A DNA stretch of 64,000 nt from a virus. Position numbers and translations under genes: made by a program. The notes below the pieces were generated by a model. It saw nothing but the letters and a program-made list of their open reading frames with translations. It was not told the DNA's origin and did not search any database. Where the stretch lies: positions 1 to 64,000 of IMG/VR virus record IMGVR_UViG_3300017917_002108; one strand, 5' to 3'. This document shows, in pieces, positions 12,689 through 21,576 of the stretch (positions within the stretch are counted from its first letter, which is position 1; every line of letters begins with the position of its first letter).

Positions 12689-13233
12689 GTAAATGTATAC
12701 CTCAAACTATCTGTAAGTCTAACTGGTTTTATAATATCAAAATTATGTTTTCGTGTAAAATATGCGATATCGGCCATAGTCCATTTATAGACTGCGAATT
12801 TAGGAGGAGTGATTTCCTCCATTATAGGATTAACCCTCATGTATATTCTACCTCCAGGACGACACCAGTAATGTAGTTTTTCTATTTGTGATTCAATTAA
12901 TTCAAAAGAATGTAAGTTTGTCGCACCCAACGCGATCACAACATCAAATGATTCTTCTGCTGCAGAATAGTCAAGCATGTCAATTAATACATCAGCAGCA
13001 GGATTGTATTTGTCAATGCCTATTAAATTCTTGATTCTTCCCTTAAAAGGATGATATCCACAACCAACATCTAAAACTTTTTCATCGTCGCCGATTTCAG
13101 AAACTATTGTATCATACTCTAGTTTAGCCGTAGGGAACTTTTCCGGATCTTGGAATTTGGGTCTCCAATAACCTTGCTTCGATTTATCAAGATTATTAGT
13201 AAAATATTCTTTTAGATAATCTTCGTGATTCAT
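12670..13233 (-). CDS. Class I SAM-dependent methyltransferase (187 aa)
   Basis: The motif I region, KVLDVGCGYHPFKGRIKNLIG followed by GIDKYNPAAD (about residues 53-84), is a SAM-binding loop with the acidic turn; IALGATNL and YMRVNP follow as motifs IV and V. It is a single-domain relative of the tandem enzyme at 9464-10735. It overlaps the preceding amidohydrolase-fold gene by 4 nt (ATGA) and the following sulfotransferase-like gene by 19 nt, implying a shared pathway. Confidence 0.82.
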   Translation of the reverse strand: MNHEDYLKEYFTNNLDKSKQGYWRPKFQDPEKFPTAKLEYDTIVSEIGDDEKVLDVGCGYHPFKGRIKNLIGIDKYNPAADVLIDMLDYSAAEESFDVVIALGATNLHSFELIESQIEKLHYWCRPGGRIYMRVNPIMEEITPPKFAVYKWTMADIAYFTRKHNFDIIKPVRLTDSLRYTFTWQKQK

Positions 13234-14141
13234 AGTAAGTTATATATCTTAGCAGCATTGGTGTAACCTAGTTTCATGGCTAGCTCAACATCCAATTGTC
13301 CTAGAATGTCTCTCCATATTCTTACTATTTTTTTATATGATTTCCACCTTAATCTCTTATGCGCATCAGTGGCCCACATGAACCTATCCTGATATTTTTT
13401 TAATAATTCTACCCATTCGGGTTTGATTACACCGTCCATATCTATGCAGGCTCCATCTACTTTTTCAAGAAAAGGCATATGAACTATATTGTATCCTCCT
13501 ATGTCGTCTCCTAGGTGAGATATCCAAAGAGTTTTGGTACGGATTAGTTCTCTTTTGCTTAGGGTAGGATATACATTCGGATACTTTGATAACACTAAAT
13601 CTATCTGTTCCACAGTGGCGAATCCGCAATGAGGCCAGATAAAATTTAACATAGGATAGCGATCTAGCATGATTTGAATATTAGGCCAATCTCTGTCCCA
13701 ATGATAAACCTCCCAATGAAACATCACAGGGATTGGATTTTTGGCTATTTCATCTAATAATCTCAAAACATTCGGAGATGATGAATTAACATATCTCTCA
13801 AATGTGTCGTTGACTTCACCTGCCTGTTTATCAGCATGCGTCAACATTAATTCACCTATGAATTTAACATTATCAATTTTCACACAATCTAATATTTGTT
13901 GAACGTAGTGATCGGTCAAATCATCTCTTTGATCAAATCTTTTGACTGATCCAGGTATGACTCTATGTTTACATTCATTCATTAGATTAACACCGTGATG
14001 TCCTGTTTCAACATAAGGCTTGGCTCTGGGGAATAGAGCTATGTATTCGATATTTGAATCGTCTAACATTGATAAAAATTTTTCAGACTGTAACTCAAAT
14101 TCTATCTGAGACATAGCATCTATAAGTTTATGTTCAAACAT
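13230..14141 (-). CDS. Amidohydrolase-fold protein lacking the HxH metal motif
   Basis: The 303-aa product looks like the amidohydrolase 2 family (TIM barrel): PVMFHWEVYHWDRDW (about residues 136-150), NFIWPHCGF (about 164-172), VYPTLSKRE and RFMWATDAHKR near the end, keeping the His and final Asp of the metal site. The usual N-terminal IDxHxH reads IDAMSQ, so both histidines are replaced. It may use a mononuclear site through the other ligands, or be catalytically altered. Family enzymes decarboxylate or hydrolyse aromatic and lactone substrates. It sits 2 nt from the oxygenase-like gene. Confidence 0.72.
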   Translation of the reverse strand: MFEHKLIDAMSQIEFELQSEKFLSMLDDSNIEYIALFPRAKPYVETGHHGVNLMNECKHRVIPGSVKRFDQRDDLTDHYVQQILDCVKIDNVKFIGELMLTHADKQAGEVNDTFERYVNSSSPNVLRLLDEIAKNPIPVMFHWEVYHWDRDWPNIQIMLDRYPMLNFIWPHCGFATVEQIDLVLSKYPNVYPTLSKRELIRTKTLWISHLGDDIGGYNIVHMPFLEKVDGACIDMDGVIKPEWVELLKKYQDRFMWATDAHKRLRWKSYKKIVRIWRDILGQLDVELAMKLGYTNAAKIYNLL

Positions 14142-14143
14142 GA

Positions 14144-14995
14144 TTATATCTTATGAACTGTTTCTGCCGTAGAGTTATTAAGGATGTCAAAAGTTTCTTG
14201 TGTATTGACTCCGGTTATAACTAAAGTAGGTCTAGGAAATTTGCTGGCATTTGCGGTAGCATGAGGCACATTCGGCCAATCAAATATATGAATATCCCCG
14301 GCACGCCAATGACTATAATGATATGTACCGTATAGATAGAACTGGCCTGGCCTCCAATCTTCAAGAGGAATAACTATTCTAGAAACTGTTTCTGGTCTAT
14401 TAATATCTTCGACCTTTTCCCAAAGTTTATCAATGTGTAGGTTGAACATCTGTCCAGGCATCTGTACGTGTACCCAAGGTTTAAAATGTTCTTTCTTCAT
14501 TTTAAAGTAAGTGGTCATTTTCCATATAGTAGGATAATCCTCTAGAAAATCATATCTATTGGCCATTTCTAGATTTTCAGGTGCTCCTGATTTACGAAGG
14601 TCGTATAGTTCTTGTTCAAGCATATCAGAATATTGATCATTGCTATCTTTATAATTTTTACGGCTTTCCCATGTGACGATTTTATTTTTAGATTTTTCAA
14701 TTATATCAGCTACTTCCTTGGCCCAATCGCCTTCGAATCTACCTAAAGACCGAGTCCATTCTCCCCATTGATCGTGTCTCGTATCATCAAAATGATATTT
14801 GCTATGATCTTTAGCCCATTCCCAGCTACTAGCATAGTCATCCTTGTTCTTGAGTATCATTTTCTCATTCCTCTGTTCTCGTAATTTTGCATATTCTTTT
14901 TCCATTCTGATCATAAAAGACACGTCGTCTTCATGAGCACGAAACGCCCACTCGCCGAATTTTTTAAAATAATTTTTAATTTTCCCACTTGTCAT
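14144..14995 (-). CDS. HxD...H oxygenase-like protein (283 aa)
   Basis: I place the start at ATG 14995 because it leaves only a 20-nt overlap with the upstream gene; an in-frame ATG at 15079 would overlap by 104 nt. The C-terminal third has a double-stranded beta-helix iron site: NLHIDKLW (HxD), then WRAGDIHIFDWPNVPHATAN with the distal His, and an Arg in RPTLVITG. This suits an Asp/Asn beta-hydroxylase-like or other 2OG oxygenase. The N-terminal half is helical and charged. The substrate is unknown, possibly the same molecule handled by neighbouring genes. Confidence 0.7.
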   Translation of the reverse strand: MTSGKIKNYFKKFGEWAFRAHEDDVSFMIRMEKEYAKLREQRNEKMILKNKDDYASSWEWAKDHSKYHFDDTRHDQWGEWTRSLGRFEGDWAKEVADIIEKSKNKIVTWESRKNYKDSNDQYSDMLEQELYDLRKSGAPENLEMANRYDFLEDYPTIWKMTTYFKMKKEHFKPWVHVQMPGQMFNLHIDKLWEKVEDINRPETVSRIVIPLEDWRPGQFYLYGTYHYSHWRAGDIHIFDWPNVPHATANASKFPRPTLVITGVNTQETFDILNNSTAETVHKI

Positions 14996-15716
14996 CGTTT
15001 GGCCTATGATAAATTTTTTTGCTTTTATACCTAAATCTGTCACCTTGTCTCCTTGAAAGATCTTCCATGTAACCATCAAGCCAGTGATCGTTTACAAAAT
15101 GTATATATTTTGCATTGGCATTGTCTTTCAATATGTCTTTGAGTTTTTCTTCTGGAACTTCGATTGGAAAATCTAAAAGTTCGCTGATGTGTTGAAGATA
15201 TAGGTCTTCATACAGATAAAGAGACTCGGTGCTTAGTATAATAGGATTGTATTTTTTTAAAACGGTTCTGTAATTTTCTAAAAACATTTCGGTAGTTCGT
15301 TTGAGCCTAAGACGCATCTGCTGTTTTTCAAGTATATTTTTGTCTCTAGAAATAATAGCAACAACTACTTCAAATCCTGCTTGCCTAGCACAATTTATAA
15401 ATTCATCGTATTTAGGTATATGAGCTATCTTACTATCATCTAGTACCGAACCATTCGATGCTTTTTGTACATACGGACAACTGATACCTGTATGATAATA
15501 TTCGTGTGGCCATTCTAGATCATGGAAAATACTAGGATCTCTCCATATTTCTGAAAACGGTTCATGGGGGTGTCCTAACCAATACGTTTCTGTCAACTCT
15601 TTCCATCCTTGAACCTTAGGAGATTCAGCAAAGATCTTACTCCATAGATGGTTTCCAGATCCCTGTGGGCCAGTAACAATCAATAATTTTTTAGGCATCT
15701 TTTTTACCTTTGACAA
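14976..15716 (-). CDS. Sulfotransferase-like P-loop protein (GPQGSGNH type), copy 1
   Basis: The N-terminus KKLLIVTGPQGSGNHLWSKI holds a Walker A-like loop GPQGSGNH (about residues 17-24), then VQGWKELTETYWLGH. The closest match is 16212-16886 with ILTGPQGSGNHVFARLF and VKGWEELKTTYW. The middle IISRDKN segment and the length (246 aa) fit small sulfotransferase-like proteins. The two copies flank the paralogue at 15691, as if the set arose by local duplication. The acceptor is unknown. Confidence 0.72.
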   Translation of the reverse strand: MSKVKKMPKKLLIVTGPQGSGNHLWSKIFAESPKVQGWKELTETYWLGHPHEPFSEIWRDPSIFHDLEWPHEYYHTGISCPYVQKASNGSVLDDSKIAHIPKYDEFINCARQAGFEVVVAIISRDKNILEKQQMRLRLKRTTEMFLENYRTVLKKYNPIILSTESLYLYEDLYLQHISELLDFPIEVPEEKLKDILKDNANAKYIHFVNDHWLDGYMEDLSRRQGDRFRYKSKKIYHRPNDDKWEN

Positions 15717-16215
15717 AACAACTATATCTATTGTTCTGATATGGGTCTTCTACGTTTCCATTAAACATTTCTATCTTCTTATCAGACAAAAAGTTTTTAA
15801 CCGTATCGAAATGATTTTCTATTCTGTGTTGTATTTTTTCTTTATTCAACTCGACCTTACTTCTTGCAAGTATATTTTCTAAGAGTTGTTGTCTAAAACT
15901 ATTAGAGGTCTTTAATGTTATAAAAAAATCACATTTATTAAAAGAAATATATAGCTGTTCTAAACATTCAACAAGTTCCCAACCATAATAGACAAATGTT
16001 GTATTAGAAAAAGTTTCAATATGTTCTTGTATAGTGAGACAAATTCTTTCAAAAGGATCGGTGTCTAAATCCATTCTAGAGTTAGCACCAAATTTAAAAA
16101 ATATCCTTTTACCTTCTAGATCGATATCGAAAATTTTATCTGCATGTTCTATGAGATAATCTTTTCCTTGCCCCATCGGAGAAATTATAAAAATTACTCT
16201 ATTGTTATTAATCAA
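15691..16215 (-). CDS. 174-aa P-loop-like protein, paralogue B of the 176-aa family
   Basis: Its N-terminus IFIISPMGQGKDYLIE has a Gly-rich loop with Lys, closer to a working P-loop than the copies at 10851 and 32191. The shared middle motif is TTFVYYGWELVECLEQLYIS. It overlaps genes on both sides (26 nt and 4 nt) between the two GPQGSGNH copies. Its C-terminus is charged and unconserved. Nucleotide or PAPS binding is possible; the partner is unknown. Confidence 0.68.
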   Translation of the reverse strand: MINNNRVIFIISPMGQGKDYLIEHADKIFDIDLEGKRIFFKFGANSRMDLDTDPFERICLTIQEHIETFSNTTFVYYGWELVECLEQLYISFNKCDFFITLKTSNSFRQQLLENILARSKVELNKEKIQHRIENHFDTVKNFLSDKKIEMFNGNVEDPYQNNRYSCFVKGKKDA

Positions 16216-16886
16216 TTATCATTCTCCCTATTTTCCGAATTAAGTAAATCTTCTATGGCCACGCCTTCATTATTATATTCATCTAACCAGTAATAATCCA
16301 CAGGCCTAATATATTTTAAATTAGGACTATCTTCAATGAATCTTAAAATGTCTGGTTCATTATAGCCTATAGGAAAATCTAATAATTTTTCCAAATATTT
16401 TAGATATTCCAGTTTGTAACTAAAAAAAGATTCTAAACTTATGAAGTGTATTGGAAATTCGTTTCTCAATAAATTATTAATAAAATAATTTTTTGCTATT
16501 TCTAAAGTTGCGCCCGATCTAACTCTGTCTTGTTGCAGTCTGTTTATACCTTCATCTCTAGTTATAATACCAAAAGTCACATCTATGCCCCAACCCTTAA
16601 CTTTAGTTGCGAACTCGATTATTTTTGGGTTATATCTAACACCGTCGAAATTAAAAGGAAAACTCACATCAGTGACAAAGTATTTGTAATCATCAAAATA
16701 TTCTTTTTTAAGCAACTGAGGATAAAGCCAGCATTCAGCTAGTTCATCTCGGTTATGTTTGACCCAATACGTAGTTTTGAGTTCTTCCCATCCTTTGACC
16801 TCGGGATGCATACTGAATAATCTGGCGAATACATGATTTCCAGATCCCTGTGGGCCGGTGAGGATGAGCATTTTTTTATTTGTCAT
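16212..16886 (-). CDS. Sulfotransferase-like P-loop protein (GPQGSGNH type), copy 2
   Basis: This 224-aa paralogue of 14976-15716 has KKMLILTGPQGSGNHVFARL at residues about 4-23, the matching VKGWEELKTTYW block, and a comparable IITRDEG segment near residue 106. It lies downstream of tctC on the same strand, after a 55-nt gap with a small AGCAG/CTGCT hairpin (16899-16912) that might attenuate read-through. Confidence 0.72.
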   Translation of the reverse strand: MTNKKMLILTGPQGSGNHVFARLFSMHPEVKGWEELKTTYWVKHNRDELAECWLYPQLLKKEYFDDYKYFVTDVSFPFNFDGVRYNPKIIEFATKVKGWGIDVTFGIITRDEGINRLQQDRVRSGATLEIAKNYFINNLLRNEFPIHFISLESFFSYKLEYLKYLEKLLDFPIGYNEPDILRFIEDSPNLKYIRPVDYYWLDEYNNEGVAIEDLLNSENRENDN

Positions 16887-16941
16887 AAATGAAATAATAG
16901 CAGTTTACTGCTCTTATTTAAGTTGATTTAGCGATGTTATT

Positions 16942-18009
16942 TTACTTTCTGATGATCAGCTGAGGTTTGAATTCGCTCTTAAATCCGTAGGCGTTATCAT
17001 GCCAGTATACTAAAGTCTGAAGTTTCTTTTCAGTGACATCTTTTCTTAGAGAATCAACAACTTTATTACCTGCATCGCCGATTATCCATTCATATTTGCC
17101 TGTATCATTTTCAAGAGCTGCTGCTGCTTCCGGATCGTTGACCATACGTGTTAAAGCATCGCGGAGTCTTTTGGTATTAGGATTTCCTTTATTGACCCAA
17201 AGAGCTTTCTGAAGTACATCTCTGAACTCTCTGCTCAGTCTATATGCTTCATAGAATTCCCCCTTAGGAGCGACTCCGTGTAATTTTTTAAATTGTGTTT
17301 CAAAAGTATAACCAGGTTCAAAGTTTGGATCATCTTTAACTTGTCTAGTCTTTAGATCGTAGACTCCGTGATGGAACCATAACATATTATTTTTATCTTC
17401 TGCATAATATTTGTTCCAGGCCACGGTCGTTTCTCTTGTGGTATTGAGTTCACCGCGTTGAAACCCTAATCTTCTTTCAGGACCAGATAACCCATTAACC
17501 CATATTACCTTCTGTTTGAAACAGTTGAGATAGTCTTCTCTGCTGGGAAGATTTCCACATAGTAGCATGGTCACAGCCATACCGTCTGGTTCCATACCGC
17601 TACCGTTAGCAAATTTTAATTTGGTAATATTTGGATCTGTATCCTTTTTGATGCCGACCATAATATTAAGATTCTGCATACCGATGCTATCATAGTTCTT
17701 GTAGTCATATTCTACCTTGTCTACTAGATAACTAACTCCATTACCACCGTGGCTGACCATGATCGTTTTGTTATCAAATCTCAATTTATTATGCCATTCG
17801 TTGAAGCCTTGTATGTCTTTGGCTCCGGGAATATGTTGAATTACCACAGTCTCCCCTAGTTGTTTTTCTAGATGTTTAGCAATTATACCTGCCCAGACAG
17901 CAGTGCCTTGGCCTGGACCTTGAGGTACGATTAATCTAAATTCTGCATTGGCCGCGCTACAGATACCTAGAGATAAAAGTGCAGCGGTAATAAACTTAAT
18001 AATTTTCAT
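16942..18009 (-). CDS. tctC: TctC/Bug-type periplasmic solute-binding protein
   Basis: The 355-aa product has a Sec signal peptide at residues 1-22 (MKIIKF, a hydrophobic core, cleavage after ANA). The mature part reads FRLIVPQGPGQGTAVWAGII, as in the Bug/TctC family, with later VSHGGNGVSYL, GMQNLNIMV and SREFRDVL segments. It would bind a carboxylate or another small molecule in the periplasm and deliver it to TctA. It starts 10 nt after the end of tctA, with a GGAGAATGAA ribosome site. The usual family length is about 320 aa; here the C-terminal part is longer. Confidence 0.86.
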   Translation of the reverse strand: MKIIKFITAALLSLGICSAANAEFRLIVPQGPGQGTAVWAGIIAKHLEKQLGETVVIQHIPGAKDIQGFNEWHNKLRFDNKTIMVSHGGNGVSYLVDKVEYDYKNYDSIGMQNLNIMVGIKKDTDPNITKLKFANGSGMEPDGMAVTMLLCGNLPSREDYLNCFKQKVIWVNGLSGPERRLGFQRGELNTTRETTVAWNKYYAEDKNNMLWFHHGVYDLKTRQVKDDPNFEPGYTFETQFKKLHGVAPKGEFYEAYRLSREFRDVLQKALWVNKGNPNTKRLRDALTRMVNDPEAAAALENDTGKYEWIIGDAGNKVVDSLRKDVTEKKLQTLVYWHDNAYGFKSEFKPQLIIRK

Positions 18010-18019
18010 TTCATTCTCC

Positions 18020-19468
18020 TTAATGATATTCTAATCCTCTGTTTGGTCTGGTAACACTGTATACTGCTATGCCTATGGCTATAGCTATCAATGATAGGAA
18101 CAACGGTCTTGTTAATAGATCTTCCGGTGTATACAATGTAAATGTTTGAAGTGTTAATTTTTCTAATCTTTCAGATAAGATAAATGACACCATAATAGCT
18201 GGTCGACTTATGCCAGTATACTTACAGACCAATCCCAACAAACTACATAAGATTAAGATGTAGATGTCATTTATAGTTCCTGTATATTCTAAACAACTCC
18301 ATATTATCACAGATAAAATAAGAATCGCATAAATCCAATAAGGTATCTCTAACAGTTTAACAACCAATTTGGTGGTAAACATGGCCATAATAGCAACTAA
18401 GATTGTGCTGATAATAAATGAAGCACCTAGGCTCCATAAGAATTTGGTGTCCTGTAATAAAGCAGGCGTGCCTAATTCAATACCAAAATACATACATATG
18501 GCCATCATCACCGCTGCGAACGGTGCAGCAGGAATACCAAATAAAACTGTAGGCACAAGACTGCCTGCTTTCTGTGCATTGTTGGCTCCTTCGCAACCTA
18601 AAAGTCCTCGGACATTACCATTTCCAAATTTTTCGTTAGGATATTTGGCCACAGTAGCACCATAGGCCATTATGTCCCCGATAGTCCCACCTATACCTGG
18701 TAATAGTCCTGTAAAAAATCCTATTACGCCTCCTCGCATCATATCTCGTCTATAGGTCCAACAATCTTTAAATCCTTGAAATAATTGTCCCCAATAATCT
18801 ACTATAGGTGCAGCCCTAAGTTTTTTATTTCTAAATCCTTCGACCACTTCAGGTATTCCAAAAAGACCTGCGATCAACGGAATGATTTGAATACCTGCTT
18901 CTAAATATGACCAGTCTGCGGTCCAGCGAGGCGAATTTGTTGCAGGATCTAAACCTATCATACCTATAAAGATGCCAACTATGATTCCTAAAATACTCAG
19001 CCAAAAATTCTTACTGGCAATAAAACCTACACAGGATAATGCAATTATCATGAATGCCAACATGTCGGGTATAGATAACATCATGATTAACTTACTGTAC
19101 AAGGGCATCATGGCAAAAGCTATCAATCCCCAGAATACACCGTTGATTGTAGAATCCATGATGGCCACACCTATAGCTCTAGCAGCTTGCCCTTGCAGAC
19201 TCATTTGATAACCATCTATGATAGATGCTGCCGTGGTGTTCGATCCTGGTATACCGGTTAATATACTGGTAAATGAATCTCCGGTACTAGAAGCAGCGAT
19301 AAGACTAGTTAAAAATACCACTCCTAGATAAGGATTGGCCAGGAATTGGTCAGACAGTGCAAACACTGTCAAAAGTCCAGTGGTAGCTCCTGCCATAGGA
19401 ATGATTCCAATGAGTAGTCCATAGGCGGTGCCTAGAAAAATCCACACTGCGTATAATAGTAGTTCCAT
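18020..19468 (-). CDS. tctA: TctA large membrane subunit of a tripartite tricarboxylate transporter
   Basis: The 482-aa protein is very hydrophobic, with about ten or more predicted membrane segments. It has two inverted halves with the signature loops: GIIPMAGATTGL near residues 22-33 (a variant of GxxPGxG) and GLLPGIGGTIGD near 255-266. The STGDSFTSILTGIPGSNTTA block is typical of TctA. It would carry a carboxylate inward with an ion gradient. No TctB-like small four-helix subunit lies next to it, so it may borrow host TctB or work without it. It reads toward tctC and is the first gene of the minus-strand operon. Confidence 0.9.
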   Translation of the reverse strand: MELLLYAVWIFLGTAYGLLIGIIPMAGATTGLLTVFALSDQFLANPYLGVVFLTSLIAASSTGDSFTSILTGIPGSNTTAASIIDGYQMSLQGQAARAIGVAIMDSTINGVFWGLIAFAMMPLYSKLIMMLSIPDMLAFMIIALSCVGFIASKNFWLSILGIIVGIFIGMIGLDPATNSPRWTADWSYLEAGIQIIPLIAGLFGIPEVVEGFRNKKLRAAPIVDYWGQLFQGFKDCWTYRRDMMRGGVIGFFTGLLPGIGGTIGDIMAYGATVAKYPNEKFGNGNVRGLLGCEGANNAQKAGSLVPTVLFGIPAAPFAAVMMAICMYFGIELGTPALLQDTKFLWSLGASFIISTILVAIMAMFTTKLVVKLLEIPYWIYAILILSVIIWSCLEYTGTINDIYILILCSLLGLVCKYTGISRPAIMVSFILSERLEKLTLQTFTLYTPEDLLTRPLFLSLIAIAIGIAVYSVTRPNRGLEYH

Positions 19469-19595
19469 AGTATTAGGTTAAATTGTTTAGTCTTATATAG
19501 TAAGATGTTAAGAAAAAAATAAAATTCTTGGTTTTTTTCTTATAGATCGGAAAAAAATTTGTCTTTTAGAAAAATTTTCTGATCATATTATGGTC

Positions 19596-19603
19596 AATAA
19601 ATA
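19596..19603 (+). promoter_or_regulatory. Late promoter (AATAAATA)
   Basis: A box one base from TATAAATA lies 22 nt before the GTG start at 19626, with TAAGGACCAATT as ribosome site. It serves the isolated plus-strand sulfotransferase-like gene. Confidence 0.55.
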
Positions 19604-19625
19604 GAAAGCTGACTAAGGACCAATT

Positions 19626-20321
19626 GTGGTAGACGAATCTAAAATTATTTTTTACACTGGCGCACCCGGTAGCAAGTGGAGTGCTACTGCACATCTAATA
19701 ACCATGAATCCAAAATATCCGATTAATACCTCGGATTATTCTAGTGAACGCACATATACTCACGAAAACCAACCTATAGCTCACCAAGGCGCATATTGGG
19801 GTCCGGGTAATGGAATCGGGGAAAACTTTCATAATCTTCCTTCTATGACTAAAGAAGAAGTTCTAGAAGAAATCGATAAGCCATATATGGACAAGTCATG
19901 GGACAAATATAGACTAGTCAAATGTCATCATTTTAGTTCCAATCTAGATTGGATTAAAGAAAACTTCCCAAGTAGTAAGATATTAATCGTACTACGTCCG
20001 GATATTATTTGTTTAAGAGGATGGTTAGTCACCGGCGGATTTCATAAGATTACCTATCCTAACTACAGTGTTTTTTACAAAAATAAATTTGTTTTAGAAG
20101 AAAAGATCTTCGAAGAAAATGCTGCGGCTAGAAAATTTATCTATCAAAATGATCTAGAACTCAACGTGGTTAGAAAAAAGTATTGGAAAAATTGGTGGGG
20201 TATAGACTGCGACACCGAAGAAAAAGAAACATATATGTATTCCCTAGAGGGCAAAATCGATCAACCCGATGTTGAGGATAGCCTTAGGTTTGATGTAACG
20301 ATCGCAGATTATAATTTCTAA
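19626..20321 (+). CDS. Sulfotransferase-like P-loop protein (GAPG type), second copy
   Basis: It starts with GTG 19626, fixed by AAGGACCAATT just before it. The 231-aa product begins SKIIFYTGAPGSKWSATAHL and has HQGAYWGPGN, both matching the gene at 11945-12688. LIVLRPDIICLRGWL (about residues 121-135) corresponds to the second cofactor-contact region. It lies alone on the plus strand between the transporter and a converging gene 1 nt away. The acceptor is unknown. Confidence 0.72.
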   Translation: MVDESKIIFYTGAPGSKWSATAHLITMNPKYPINTSDYSSERTYTHENQPIAHQGAYWGPGNGIGENFHNLPSMTKEEVLEEIDKPYMDKSWDKYRLVKCHHFSSNLDWIKENFPSSKILIVLRPDIICLRGWLVTGGFHKITYPNYSVFYKNKFVLEEKIFEENAAARKFIYQNDLELNVVRKKYWKNWWGIDCDTEEKETYMYSLEGKIDQPDVEDSLRFDVTIADYNF

Positions 20322-20322
20322 T

Positions 20323-21576
20323 TCATCTGCGTAGATCAAAATATCTATCCTTATTCAACAACCAAATATTTTGCTCAACTTCAAATATTGTCTCGGTGCT
20401 ATGATGATTAACCATACCGTCTTTGGCCATAACATCGAAAGAACGATTAATTCTAGACATTCTTCCGCTGGCGTCGTTATGAGTATTAGTGGTAATATAA
20501 ACAGGTGTTGATCTACCTGAAATAGATTCGGCATATTCTATCTGCAAAGGTAGATGAGAGTGTATGCAGTACGACTGCATCTGATATTTGTTAAGACCTG
20601 TTATGGGTCTTGTTTGAATTTGTGCTCCCCTAAACACTGCCCGCCATCCGTCCATGAATGGGTGTATTCCGCTGACTGAAATTATCTTTTGGTCTTTGAT
20701 CGTGGCCCACCATGAACCGTTTTGTTCAAGGCACCAACTAAACTTCATAGCTGACAACGAAGCATTGTTATTGAATCCTAATCTATTGCAGGCATCACAG
20801 AATTCTTTTAACATCTGCATGTCTTTTCTTTCTATTCTTTTGGTTATAGAATCTGGAGAAAAACTATCCTCTTTGACAAACTCTTTAACCTTAGAATAGT
20901 TCTGTTCATTAAATTCTAGATCGAAATGGTCGCATAAATTTTCAAAAAAACTTTGATCTAGTAGCTGTTGAATATCGTCTATAACGAAATCATTTTCATC
21001 TAGGTTAGATTTATAATTATCTAGCAAAGATATGACGTACTGTCTTACCCAGTCTGTGTAGTCTGTATCTAAATCCAAATCTTTAAAATATTCATAGAAA
21101 GTTCTTTTTTTCGGATCTGAATAGGAATAGACAAAATTAGCAGTGGTCTTTATAAATCTCTGTACAAGATTTTCAATATTATCAGACAACACTACTAGAT
21201 GTTTTGCCTGCTTGAATAATTGTTTGCTGGCATCTAGACGGGAATGCAGAGGATATACAAAATAAAAAGGATCTAATTTCTTTGACCACAAATTCATGGC
21301 TTGGGTCTCGTCTAGATCATATTGATTCCGTTCTGCCATATCTAGCACAGGCGGAACCGTGTATTCGTCTATGCCCTGACCCACGGCGCCTCTAAATCTT
21401 CTATCAAAATGAAATTTGCTGATATTTCCCATTTCCATTCCCATAGCAGGTAGCCAAGGACGATCACCGTTTTTAAAATGATTAAACCATATGACATTGT
21501 CACAAGAAGATATCAATCGTCCAATCTGATGACCTTTGGCTCCAGGAACGAACGTTATGGGTATGATATTTTTCAT
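20323..21576 (-). CDS. Two-domain protein: sulfotransferase-like N-terminus and unknown C-terminus
   Basis: The 417-aa product begins IIPITFVPGAKGHQIGRLIS, a P-loop-like start similar to the GAPG proteins, and has LVVLSDNIENLVQRFI near residue 127. From about residue 260 a separate domain follows (SAMKFSWCLEQNG, SGIHPFMDGWRAVFRG, ITTNTHNDASGRMSRINR). It has the strand order and an NTHNxASGR-type strand that could suit a GNAT-like acetyltransferase; this is tentative. The gene starts directly after the adenylate-forming gene ends, so the two are likely coupled. Confidence 0.65.
   Translation of the reverse strand: MKNIIPITFVPGAKGHQIGRLISSCDNVIWFNHFKNGDRPWLPAMGMEMGNISKFHFDRRFRGAVGQGIDEYTVPPVLDMAERNQYDLDETQAMNLWSKKLDPFYFVYPLHSRLDASKQLFKQAKHLVVLSDNIENLVQRFIKTTANFVYSYSDPKKRTFYEYFKDLDLDTDYTDWVRQYVISLLDNYKSNLDENDFVIDDIQQLLDQSFFENLCDHFDLEFNEQNYSKVKEFVKEDSFSPDSITKRIERKDMQMLKEFCDACNRLGFNNNASLSAMKFSWCLEQNGSWWATIKDQKIISVSGIHPFMDGWRAVFRGAQIQTRPITGLNKYQMQSYCIHSHLPLQIEYAESISGRSTPVYITTNTHNDASGRMSRINRSFDVMAKDGMVNHHSTETIFEVEQNIWLLNKDRYFDLRR

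Noticed and set aside
19510-19541. Terminator from AAGAAAAAAA/TTTTTTTCTT inverted repeat upstream of tctA
   Set aside because: The repeat is pure low-complexity A/T with no GC core, so a functional terminator cannot be claimed.
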